DNA from: Flavobacterium dankookense
GTDB taxonomy: Bacteria > Bacteroidota > Bacteroidia > Flavobacteriales > Flavobacteriaceae
Length of the DNA: 64,000 bases
Direction: 5' to 3'
Assembly: GCF_004362665.1 (NCBI RefSeq)
Contig: NZ_SNXR01000015.1
Coordinates: 186,001 to 250,000 of the forward strand
Below are positions 26,769 through 35,395 of this stretch, piece after piece (position 1 is the stretch's first letter; the number at the start of each line of letters is the position of its first letter). The position numbers and the translations under genes are program-made. Under the pieces are notes generated by a model. It was not told where the DNA came from. It ran no database searches and saw only the letters and a list, made by a program, of their open reading frames with translations.

Positions 26769-28506
26769 TGGCTTTTTTCCATAATATTGACTTCTTCTTG
26801 ATTGGGAATCTAAGCTTTAAACCTATTTCACCACTTCTAGCACTACTAACAGGTTTTTCATTTAGTTGTATTCCTTCAATAATATTTCTTTGAAACTTAC
26901 CATTTTTTTCAATAAATATTTCTTCTGATATTTTTAATTCAACCTCTGTTATATTAATGATGCACACTTCACCATTTTTTAGAATTTCTTTGGGCTCATC
27001 GATGTAAACTAAATTTTCAGGTTTTATCTCAATCAAACCAAAATTTAAAAGTGAATTTCGAACTTCTTCTTTTGTAATAATTCCGTCTTCAATTTCATAG
27101 TATGCATTAAATAATTGCCAGGTTGTTAATAATCCTCTTTCATCATTTTGTGCATCCTGTATTTGATTTTCTGTAAATGGAGGATTCTGACGAGTTAATG
27201 GTGGTAAATATCTCTGATGATTGACAATATACAAAGCATAAACATCAAATTTTCCACGCTCCTTACATCTTCTGTGCTTAATTTTTGAAATTTGACTACA
27301 GTCTGAATCAGTTGATGTGCCACCAATTCCTTTACATTCAATTATTAAGATACCGTTTGATAATTGAATTTGTATATCTTCCTCAAGAATTTTTAAATCG
27401 GTTTTGTCTTCATCAACTTTATTGATTTTAGTAAACCCTAACCATTTAAAATATTTTACTAAAGCTTCAACTAAATCATCCCCTGTTGCAGTTAGTAAAT
27501 TATGCAGATATAAATATTGCTCTTTGTTTTTAACTATTTCAGAATCTTTAATATTTATTTTTTCAGCATATTCTTTTTCTAATTTTACTTTTTCTTCCAG
27601 TAATGATTTGTGATTAGGCAACCAATAATCTTCGGATTCTTTCCAATTGAATGTAGTAGAAAAAGGAAAGAGTTCTGGCATCAAATCTGTTAGAATTTTT
27701 GACAAAAAGGAATTCAAGAATTCACCTTTATTTTCTATTTGTGGCAAATAGAATATCATAGAATTTTCACGAGATTCACAAATTGAAATTATATCACCAC
27801 TTGAGTTTTTTATTAAAGGAACAAAATTTTCATTCTCCACATACTCGTTTCCTTTGTAACTTGTTGGGTGTCTAAAGGTTTGATTGTAGCTCGCAGTTGG
27901 TAAGTGAGTTTCTAGAAGCTTTTTCAAATCTTCTTTTACGTCACATACAATCATTTCTTTTCCGATTTTTGGAGCATAAAGTGGCGCATTACCAGCAAAT
28001 GAATAAATATTATATCTTTCTATTCCTTGTCTTTCTGGATAATGGTCAGTAATTCTTATAGTTTCATATTCTGTATCATAAGCTCCTGTACTAAATGCAA
28101 TTATTATATGTGGTCTTGTTCCTATTTCGATTAGTTTAGTATTTAAAATTAAACTCCCGAGTGGACGCGGATCAAAAACTGTTTCGGGATAACTGCTTAA
28201 AATTGCAACCGCACTTTTGCCAGTATGCTCTTCTCTTGTATGGTCTTTCTGCTTATAATCTATTGTAGAGTAATTATCCAAGTCAACAACAATAATATCA
28301 TACTCGTGTAAATTTGAAGGGAAATTATAATTTAACAATAAGTGATGTGCATTATTTCTTGAAATATTTGGAACTTTTACCTTTTTACCGAGAGTTCCAG
28401 AAGAAATATTATAACCAGATTTTTCAAGAAGATTTATAGAATCTTTATCAATATCTATACAACATATTCTTGGTCGTTCATTTATTACTTTTTCTTCAGA
28501 TGCCAT
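26761..28506 (-). CDS. Putative PD-(D/E)XK nuclease-like protein with Rossmann-like N-terminal domain (candidate defence protein)
   Basis: A 581-residue cytoplasmic protein that I do not recognise as a named family. Residues about 11-90 look like a receiver or Rossmann-like fold (RICCIDIDKDSINLLEKSGYNI, HEYDIIVVDLDN). About 290-335 is a coiled coil. About 340-400 has the pattern of a restriction-endonuclease-like core: a helix with GDDLVEALVKYFKWLGF, then DKTDLKI, then the strand GILIIECKGIGGTS, giving the D...ExK residues. A Gln/Ser-rich helix follows. The C terminus is beta-rich. Coiled coil plus this core is common in anti-phage and DNA-processing proteins. It stands alone between inverted GTTAGCTGC/GCAGCTAAC ends. 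Confidence 0.6.
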   Translation of the reverse strand: MASEEKVINERPRICCIDIDKDSINLLEKSGYNISSGTLGKKVKVPNISRNNAHHLLLNYNFPSNLHEYDIIVVDLDNYSTIDYKQKDHTREEHTGKSAVAILSSYPETVFDPRPLGSLILNTKLIEIGTRPHIIIAFSTGAYDTEYETIRITDHYPERQGIERYNIYSFAGNAPLYAPKIGKEMIVCDVKEDLKKLLETHLPTASYNQTFRHPTSYKGNEYVENENFVPLIKNSSGDIISICESRENSMIFYLPQIENKGEFLNSFLSKILTDLMPELFPFSTTFNWKESEDYWLPNHKSLLEEKVKLEKEYAEKINIKDSEIVKNKEQYLYLHNLLTATGDDLVEALVKYFKWLGFTKINKVDEDKTDLKILEEDIQIQLSNGILIIECKGIGGTSTDSDCSQISKIKHRRCKERGKFDVYALYIVNHQRYLPPLTRQNPPFTENQIQDAQNDERGLLTTWQLFNAYYEIEDGIITKEEVRNSLLNFGLIEIKPENLVYIDEPKEILKNGEVCIINITEVELKISEEIFIEKNGKFQRNIIEGIQLNEKPVSSARSGEIGLKLRFPIKKKSILWKKASS

Positions 28507-28550
28507 TTATACAATATATTTTTTGGTTATTTTTATAGAATACCCTCAAT

Positions 28551-28573
28551 GTTGGGCAAAGCTTGCAGCTAAC
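28551..28573. repeat. Second cassette-like end, containing GTTGGGC and GCAGCTAAC
   Basis: Starts with GTTGGGC (28551-28557) and ends with GCAGCTAAC (28565-28573), the exact inverse of GTTAGCTGC at 26760-26768. Between them is GCAAAGCTTGC, itself nearly palindromic. It lies 44 bp upstream of the start of the nuclease-like gene. Confidence 0.45.
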
Positions 28574-28840
28574 TAGTGTATAAGTCTAACAAAATCAAAC
28601 CCATAAACCCATAATCGGATAAATAAGTCTAACAACCGTCAAACTTCATTACAACTGTAAATATATAAAAATCCAATAGATATCTCGGAGTTTTCAATCC
28701 ACTGCCCAATAAATCTAGCAAAAAACAATAACCCAATTTATAATTGCTACTAAAACTAGATAACACGCTTTTGTTTACTGTAGTTCAACTTGTTACGTTA
28801 TTTAATTACTACAATTTCTATCAAAAATGAGCTTTATGAC
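28574..28840. other. Gene-free AT-rich stretch before the repeat array
   Basis: No coding frame, tRNA or terminator is recognisable. TAAGTCTAACAA occurs twice (near 28580 and 28624). The last 11 bases before the array, AGCTTTATGAC, are an inverted, slightly altered copy of the repeat-unit end AGTATAAAGCT. Confidence 0.6.
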
Positions 28841-29104
28841 TAAGCAACCACAGTATAAAGCTTAAGTAACCATAGTATAAAGCTTAAGTAATCACAGTAT
28901 AAGGCTAAAGTAACCACAGTATAAAGCTTAAGTAACTACAGTATAAAGCTTAAGTAACCACAGTATAAAGCTTAAGTAACCACAGTATAAAGCTTAAGTA
29001 ACTACAGTATAAAGCTTAAGTAAGTTAAGCATAAGGCTAAACTAAGTTGAGTATAAAGCTAAACTAAGGTATGCATTATACTATTGTTTGTTATGCCTTA
29101 TACT
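28841..29104. repeat. Tandem array of twelve 22-bp units
   Basis: Consensus unit TAAGTAACCACAGTATAAAG plus CT, 22 bp. Units 1-8 (28841-29016) are near identical, differing at one to three positions each. Units 9 and 10 are diverged but keep the ATAARGCT end. Units 11 and 12 (29061-29104) keep the exact 22-bp phase but share only a TTATACT end with each other. The length is exactly 12 x 22 = 264 bp with no spacers. The unit is not a multiple of three and is not coding. Confidence 0.92.
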
Positions 29105-29637
29105 ATTGTTTTTAATTTTTAACACTGAAAATGAAATAGTTATAAAACGTCTTTTTTGAGGTGTACAAACAACGTTCGATTGATTTTTCATCCATTTTAT
29201 TTGAAATTCACTTTAGTCAAAGTCAGTATCCTTTTGGACTAGGGATTATTTGTTACGTTTTGATACAACTAACTTACAGTAAATGAAAAACCTTTCTCGG
29301 TGTAAACCATTGACAAAGGTTGCATTTATTGAGATTGGTGTTTGTGGATGTTGGTTGCAAGTTGTGGTTACGGACTTTTATTAATGGTGCAGTTTTTCCA
29401 CTGCTTTTAACCTTTTTCTTCCTCTTAAACTGTCGATTTCTGATTAATAATTGTTATCGTCGTACACTTTCATCTTCGCTTGCTATATTTTTATAATTGA
29501 ATGTCCAGCGGTGTTAATTTTAGTAACAATTTATATCGAATTCTAAATCAAAACCATAAAATTCTAATTTTATTGTGGTTAAACACAACTTTTTCTATTA
29601 CTTTGTATCTATTGGTTAACAATTAATTTATAAGGAT
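29105..29637. other. Gene-free stretch between the repeat array and the Calx-beta protein
   Basis: About 530 bp without a supported gene, RNA or repeat. It holds scattered stop codons in all frames. An AT-rich stretch with ATTACTTTG just upstream of the next ATG probably contains that gene's promoter, but the -7 box is not a clean match. Confidence 0.6.
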
Positions 29638-32600
29638 ATGAAAAAAGTTATATTTTTTACTGCGGTATTTGTTTTGTTTTTTAATGAGGTGTTTTCGCAA
29701 AATCCTTATATCTATTTTGATAATCAAACATCAGGCTATCTTATCGAAGGAAATACGGCTACTTTTAGATTGAGAATTTCTGGCGCCATAGCAACTCCAA
29801 TTTTGGTTACTGTTACTACTGAAACCAATACAGCATCGAGTAGTGATTTCACTGCAATCAACACCGTTGTAACCATTCCAGCAGGACAAACACAAAGTGC
29901 TCAATTTTTCATACCAACAACCAATGATGCCTTACCTGAGTATGGTGAATATTTTATATTAAAAGCATCGGTAACCACTGGAAATACCTCTAATCTCACT
30001 AATCAAAGAAATGTTTACATTGATGATGATGATACAATACCTAATTTTTATGTAAGTAATGGAGTAGGACAAAAATATGAAGGAACTGGAAATTTAGGAG
30101 TTTCTGTTAGTTTAACAAGACCTTATAACTCGCCTATTACATTTAGTTGTGTTACTTCTAATATCACAACGGACACAGGAGATTTAACTCCTGTAAACAC
30201 TACACTTACCATTCCTGCTGGTCAAACTTTAGCAAGTACTAGTATTCCAATAACGGATGATGCTTTAGTGGAAGCTAACGAAACATTTGAAATTATTCTA
30301 ACGGCTACCTCGGGCAATACAAATAATACTGTCGTTACAAGTACAATAACTTTATTAGACAACGATACCACTCCAACACTATACATTTTAGATGGAATGG
30401 TCAGAGAAGGACAAAATGAAACTGTTTATGTTCGTTTAAACAGAGCTTATAATTCAAATGTTGTTGTAGATATTTCAACTGCTCCAGGAACGGCATCTAC
30501 AGCAGATTTTACTGCTACAACCAATACAATAACATTTGATCCAGGTAGTACTTCTAAAAGCTTTGTTGTTGCAATTACAAATGATGCCATTGATGAACCT
30601 GTTGAAAAATTTAGTATAAATGGAACTATTACTTCAGGAAATACTACCAATACAAATGCTACTTCTGAAGTTTCAATACAAGATAATGATGGATTACCTG
30701 ATCTAGAAATTTTTGCAGATGATGGTGGATATGGCGTCCTTGAAGGTGATACTTATAATTATGTTTCTGTAAGTTTTTCATCAGCGTTAGCAACAGATAC
30801 CGTTTTGCAGCTAACTACAGTAAATGGAACAGCTGGTGCTGCCGATTTTGTTCCTCTTGCTACTACAGTAACTATTCCAGCTGGGCAAACAATGGCTTTT
30901 ATTACTGTTGACACCCTTTTAGATACTTTACAAGAACCTACTGAAAATTTTTCTATAGTAGTAACAAATCCTTCGGCAACTACGTTTAATAGTTCTGCAA
31001 CCTTATTGGTTGATATTCGCGATAATTACAATATTAGAGCAAGTGATGATAGTGTAGAGTCAGTGTTTGGTGTGGGAACAAATTTTAATTTATTAACTAA
31101 TGATTTTTTACGCGGATTACCCTTAAATTCTTCTGACGCAGTCAGTACCCTAAATGCTAATACTATAGGAGCTACAGTTAATGCTCAAGGAGAGATCAGT
31201 ATACCAGCAACAGTGCCAGTTTCAGGTGGTTATTATCAATTGACTTATACCGTATGTGAAGTGGCTAATCCAACTTTTTGTAGTTCGGCTACAATTCGTG
31301 TTAGAGTAAATTCGCCACTAACAGCAAGTGCAACAGCGGCTTATTTTGATTTAAATGGAGATGGATATACGAATGTTGGTGATGTTATTAAAATATCTTA
31401 CACTATTTCAAATATTGGAAACGCACCTATTACCAATATTGTTTTTGATACAGTTCAAGGCGTAACGAATTTTACAGGTGGACCGATAGCCAGTTTAGCG
31501 GCTGGTGCAACTGACACCACTTCTTTTGAAGCTTTTTATGTGCTCACTCAAGAAGATATTTCCACTGGATTTGTGAATAATTATTTTTTTACAATCTTTA
31601 ATGGAATTTATAATGGAGTACAAGTTGAAGGCAGTACTTATAATCAAGGAGCTAGTGATCCAGGACAATTAATAAGTTTAAATGTAAGTAACGGTTTAAA
31701 ACTTAATGCTTTTATTGATTCTGATTCAAATTCAGCACAAAATGGTTTAGAAGTAAGTTTTCCTTATGGTAATTACGACTATTCTATCAATGGAGGAATT
31801 GTTCGTAATGTTTACACGAATACATTCCACTACTTATATGAATCGGATCCATCAAATGTTTATAATTTAACTTATAATGTTGATACGCCTTATTATCCAT
31901 ATAATTCTTGTGCTACTTCTTATTCTAATGTAACAGTTCCAACAGGTTCAGGTATAACAACCAAGGATTTTCCAATAATTGCCATTCCTTATCAAGATTT
32001 ATCAGTTTATTTAACGGGTTCTAGTTCGCCTCGTCCAGGAGAACCTTACCGAAGTCTAATTGTGTATAGAAATTATTCAAATCAGTTAGTGCCATCAGGA
32101 ACTTTAACTTTCAATAAACCAACCAATGCTTCTATTATTGAAACATCACAATCAGGAGTGGTTATCAATGCTACTGGATTTACCTATAATTTTACAAATC
32201 TATTACCTTATGAAACTCGAACTATTACAATTGAAATGTTGACGCCAACAATTCCAACGGTAAACTTAGGGGATTTGCTAGTGAGTTCTGCTTCTATAAA
32301 TGAACCATCAGGTGATATTGTTCCTTTAAATAATAACAGCAATTTGGTTCAAGTTATCGTTGGTGCTTATGATCCTAATGATAAGATGGAATCACATGGC
32401 GGTAAAATATTGTTTTCAAGTTTTACACCAAATGATTATTTGACCTATACGATTCGTTTTGAAAATACAGGAACGGCTAATGCCAATTTTGTAAAAATCA
32501 CAGATGTTTTAGATGATAAATTAGAACCTTCTTCTATAAAAATGGTTCATGCTAGTGCGGATTATATTTTAGAAAGAGTAGGAGCAAGTCTAACATGGAA

Positions 32601-33039
32601 ATTCAACGGGATTAATCTTCCTCCTTCCGTTGAAGACACCACAATAGGAAAAGGATATGTAATTTTTCAAGTAAAACCTAAACCAGGATATGCTGTTGGT
32701 GATATCATTCCAAATTTTGCCAATATTTATTTTGATACCAATCCAGCGATTGTTACAAACACATTTAATACAGAATTTGTCACAACTCTTGGAAGTTCAG
32801 ATTACGCTTTAACCGATTTGAAATATTATCCAAATCCGGTAAAAAACAGTTTAACCATATCTAACAATTTCACCATTGAAAAGATAGAGGTTAACTCCAT
32901 TTTAGGTCAAACGGTTTTAGTAAAAGAAGTAAATGATTTACAAACAACTATTGATTTTTCTTCACTAACGAATGGTGTATATTTTATCACAGTAACAAGC
33001 CAAGGAGAAAATAAAGTAATTAAAATCATTAAGGAATAA
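29638..33039 (+). CDS. Large Calx-beta repeat protein with T9SS type A sorting domain
   Basis: A 1133-residue secreted surface protein. A signal peptide (1-20, ending VFSQ) is followed by four Calx-beta-like repeats (about 24-135, 136-240, 241-345 and 350-470), each with the signature of TASxxDFT, then TITIPAGQT and a closing DDD or DND. A cadherin-like or Ig-like region comes next, then a DUF11/DUF7619-type domain (about 905-1050, from YDPNDKMESHGGKILFSSF to NFANIYFDTNPAIVTNTF). The end is the type A sorting domain (DLKYYPNPVKNSLTIS to VIKIIKE). It is exported by Sec and then the type IX system and is probably cell-surface attached. Calx-beta folds bind calcium, so an adhesin role is plausible. 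Confidence 0.88.
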   Translation: MKKVIFFTAVFVLFFNEVFSQNPYIYFDNQTSGYLIEGNTATFRLRISGAIATPILVTVTTETNTASSSDFTAINTVVTIPAGQTQSAQFFIPTTNDALPEYGEYFILKASVTTGNTSNLTNQRNVYIDDDDTIPNFYVSNGVGQKYEGTGNLGVSVSLTRPYNSPITFSCVTSNITTDTGDLTPVNTTLTIPAGQTLASTSIPITDDALVEANETFEIILTATSGNTNNTVVTSTITLLDNDTTPTLYILDGMVREGQNETVYVRLNRAYNSNVVVDISTAPGTASTADFTATTNTITFDPGSTSKSFVVAITNDAIDEPVEKFSINGTITSGNTTNTNATSEVSIQDNDGLPDLEIFADDGGYGVLEGDTYNYVSVSFSSALATDTVLQLTTVNGTAGAADFVPLATTVTIPAGQTMAFITVDTLLDTLQEPTENFSIVVTNPSATTFNSSATLLVDIRDNYNIRASDDSVESVFGVGTNFNLLTNDFLRGLPLNSSDAVSTLNANTIGATVNAQGEISIPATVPVSGGYYQLTYTVCEVANPTFCSSATIRVRVNSPLTASATAAYFDLNGDGYTNVGDVIKISYTISNIGNAPITNIVFDTVQGVTNFTGGPIASLAAGATDTTSFEAFYVLTQEDISTGFVNNYFFTIFNGIYNGVQVEGSTYNQGASDPGQLISLNVSNGLKLNAFIDSDSNSAQNGLEVSFPYGNYDYSINGGIVRNVYTNTFHYLYESDPSNVYNLTYNVDTPYYPYNSCATSYSNVTVPTGSGITTKDFPIIAIPYQDLSVYLTGSSSPRPGEPYRSLIVYRNYSNQLVPSGTLTFNKPTNASIIETSQSGVVINATGFTYNFTNLLPYETRTITIEMLTPTIPTVNLGDLLVSSASINEPSGDIVPLNNNSNLVQVIVGAYDPNDKMESHGGKILFSSFTPNDYLTYTIRFENTGTANANFVKITDVLDDKLEPSSIKMVHASADYILERVGASLTWKFNGINLPPSVEDTTIGKGYVIFQVKPKPGYAVGDIIPNFANIYFDTNPAIVTNTFNTEFVTTLGSSDYALTDLKYYPNPVKNSLTISNNFTIEKIEVNSILGQTVLVKEVNDLQTTIDFSSLTNGVYFITVTSQGENKVIKIIKE

Positions 33040-33086
33040 AAGTTGAATTGAGGTGAAAAACTACACCAAAAGATTATAACTCTAAG

Positions 33087-34376
33087 TTATTTCAGTAAGT
33101 AGTTTTTCATCTCCTCATAACTCTTAATCTTTATACTCACTTTTTCTTGATGCAATACACTTTCAATTTGAGTTGGTATTGGTAATTTTATATTCAAAGC
33201 GGGTTCGACAATATCCAAAAATTTAATTGGGTGTGCCGTCTCTAGAAACACACCAACGGCATTCGGATGCTGCTGCATTTCTTTCTTCAAACCCAAATAA
33301 CCCACAGCACCGTGAGGTTCGGCAATGTAGTTAGTGTTTTTATAAATGGTTTTTAGTGTGGCTTCGGTTTCGGCATCGGTAAAACTATAGGACGAAAAAT
33401 CCTTTTGGAACGCCGCTAAATCATTGTCATACAACTCTTGTATGCGGATAAAATTACTCGGATTGCCCACATCCATTGCGTTTGAAATAGTAGCAATAGA
33501 AGGTTTAGGTTCGTAGTTGCCTTTTTCTAAAAAGCGGGGAACGGTATCATTCGCATTGGTCGAAGCTACAAAATGGGCAATGGGTAATCCCAAACGTTTT
33601 GCCATAATCCCGGCACAGATGTTTCCAAAGTTACCACTCGGACAAGAGAGAATTATTGGTTTGTTGTGTTTCTTCAATTCGCGGTAAGCAAAGAAAATAT
33701 AAAACATTTGCGGCAACCAACGAGCAATGTTTATCGAATTGGCTGAGGTTAGGTTTTTATATTTCAAATCCTCATCAAGAAAGGCTTTTTTTACCATGTC
33801 TTGACAGTCGTCAAAAACACCGTCCACTTCTAGTGCGGTGATATTTTGACCTAAGGTAGTAAGCTGTCGTTCTTGAATATCGCTCACTTTGCCCGAAGGA
33901 TAAAGGATAACCACTTCTACGCCTTTCACACCAAGAAAACCACTAGCTACAGCGCCACCAGTATCGCCAGAAGTAGCAACAAGCACGGTATTTTTTTGAT
34001 TTTTGTTTCTGTTGAAATATGCCAAACACCGCGACATAAATCGGGCGCCGACATCCTTAAATGCCATAGTTGGTCCGTGAAATAATTCCAACGAAAAGAC
34101 ATTTTCTTCTACCTTCACCAAAGGAAAATCAAAGGATAGGGTTTCTTTTAAAATCTGTTTTAGTTCCGCTTCGGGAATTTCAGAACCCACAAATTGCTTG
34201 ATGGCTTCAAAAGCGATTTCTTCATGGGATATAGTTTCAATAGTTTCAAAAAAAGCAGGCGACAAAGGTGTTATCGTTTCAGGGAAATACAAACCTCTGT
34301 CAGGCGCTAATCCTTGAATGACGGCTTCTTCAAAAGAAACTTTATGGGTTTTATTGTTTAGGCTGTAGTAATTCAT
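33087..34376 (-). CDS. thrC: Threonine synthase
   Basis: Pyridoxal-phosphate enzyme converting O-phosphohomoserine to threonine, last step of the pathway. It is 429 residues long. The N-terminal MNYYSLNNKTHKVSFEEAVIQGLAPDRGLYFPE is typical of the class with an N-terminal extension. The PLP lysine lies in HGPTMAFKDVGARF, and the phosphate-binding loop is ATSGDTGGAVASGFLG. It is the last gene of the thrA-thrB-thrC block on the minus strand, separated from thrB by 68 bp that contain a palindromic repeat. Confidence 0.97.
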   Translation of the reverse strand: MNYYSLNNKTHKVSFEEAVIQGLAPDRGLYFPETITPLSPAFFETIETISHEEIAFEAIKQFVGSEIPEAELKQILKETLSFDFPLVKVEENVFSLELFHGPTMAFKDVGARFMSRCLAYFNRNKNQKNTVLVATSGDTGGAVASGFLGVKGVEVVILYPSGKVSDIQERQLTTLGQNITALEVDGVFDDCQDMVKKAFLDEDLKYKNLTSANSINIARWLPQMFYIFFAYRELKKHNKPIILSCPSGNFGNICAGIMAKRLGLPIAHFVASTNANDTVPRFLEKGNYEPKPSIATISNAMDVGNPSNFIRIQELYDNDLAAFQKDFSSYSFTDAETEATLKTIYKNTNYIAEPHGAVGYLGLKKEMQQHPNAVGVFLETAHPIKFLDIVEPALNIKLPIPTQIESVLHQEKVSIKIKSYEEMKNYLLK

Positions 34377-34399
34377 AAAAAGTACGATTTACGAAGTTT

Positions 34400-34444
34400 G
34401 AAGTACGAAATGCAAATTACTTTGTACCTCGTACTTCGTACTTC
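34400..34444. repeat. Palindromic intergenic repeat between thrB and thrC
   Basis: Perfect 10-bp inverted repeat GAAGTACGAA (34400-34409) and TTCGTACTTC (34435-34444), with further ACGAAG/CGTACTT copies beside it. It touches the last base of thrB. It may form a hairpin in the thr mRNA and lower thrC expression or stabilise the upstream message. It lacks a U-run, so it is not a typical terminator. Confidence 0.7.
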
Positions 34445-35365
34445 TTATATTATTTTCACTCCTTCTTCATTTATTTTCGAAACATGAATGTCAAACGGAA
34501 TGCTTGTTCCAACATAGGCTTCTTTCATAGCATCGGCTACTTTGTTGGCGGTTTCGTTTCCTTTGCACAGCGCAAAAATCGATGGTCCAGCACCTGATAT
34601 TCCAGCGCCAAGCGCGCCATTTTGCAACGCCGTTTGTTTTACTTGGTCAAAATTAGGGATTAATTTTTTACGATGAGGTTCTGCCACAACATCAAGTAGC
34701 GAACGACTAATCAATTCATAATCTGAAGTGTAGAAACCGGCGATTAATCCGCCAAGATTTCCCCATTGGGTGATGGCGGTTTTTAGTGGAATTTCATTGG
34801 GCAATACGGCACGCGATGCTGATGTTTTTACTTCAATCAGCGGATGTAAGACTACGGCAACCAATTCGCTTGGCGTAGCTATTTTTATATAATCAATCGG
34901 ATTGTAACCACGAATTAATATAATGCCGCCAAGTAGTGCAGGAGCAACATTGTCTGCATGAAAACCACCGCTGGCTAACGCTTCGCCTTGCATGGAAAAT
35001 TCTACCAGTTCACTATCCGAAAAAGGTTTGCCAAGTAATTGGTTTATGCCAAAAACAACTCCCGAAGCACTAGCAGAAGAACTTCCAATGCCGCTTCCAG
35101 CTTTAATTTTTTTATGGATTTCTATTTCAAAACCATAATCAATTTCAATGGCATTTATCATAGCTAAAGCGGCAACGCCTGCTACGTTTTTTTCGTTTTC
35201 AAACGGCAAATCAGCACCCGTGATTTTGGTTATTTTTATTCCTTTTTCAGATGTTTTTCTAATAATCATCTCATCGCCGATGGTATCCAAACACAACCCG
35301 ATAACGTCAAACCCACAGTTTAAGTTAGCAATACTGGCAGGACAGAATAGTTTTATTTCGTTCAT
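34445..35365 (-). CDS. thrB: Homoserine kinase
   Basis: GHMP-family kinase phosphorylating homoserine with ATP. At 306 residues it has the usual size. Motifs include the N-terminal IKLFCPASIANLNCGFDVIGLCL, the ATP loop IKAGSGIGSSSASASG (GHMP motif 2) and the C-terminal GAGISGAGPSIFALC. The ATG at 35365 is preferred over the upstream ATG at 35392 because the family begins directly with this strand and the extra residues (MFHTRNEIV) are not conserved in type. It lies 30 bp after thrA in the same operon. Confidence 0.96.
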   Translation of the reverse strand: MNEIKLFCPASIANLNCGFDVIGLCLDTIGDEMIIRKTSEKGIKITKITGADLPFENEKNVAGVAALAMINAIEIDYGFEIEIHKKIKAGSGIGSSSASASGVVFGINQLLGKPFSDSELVEFSMQGEALASGGFHADNVAPALLGGIILIRGYNPIDYIKIATPSELVAVVLHPLIEVKTSASRAVLPNEIPLKTAITQWGNLGGLIAGFYTSDYELISRSLLDVVAEPHRKKLIPNFDQVKQTALQNGALGAGISGAGPSIFALCKGNETANKVADAMKEAYVGTSIPFDIHVSKINEEGVKII

Positions 35366-35395
35366 AACAATTTCGTTTCGAGTATGAAACAAGTT

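Noticed and set aside
26695..28573. Complete integron
   Set aside because: No integrase gene or attI site in the window, and the half sites match attC only in part.
28841..29104. CRISPR array
   Set aside because: The 22-bp units are directly joined without unique spacers, and no cas gene is present.
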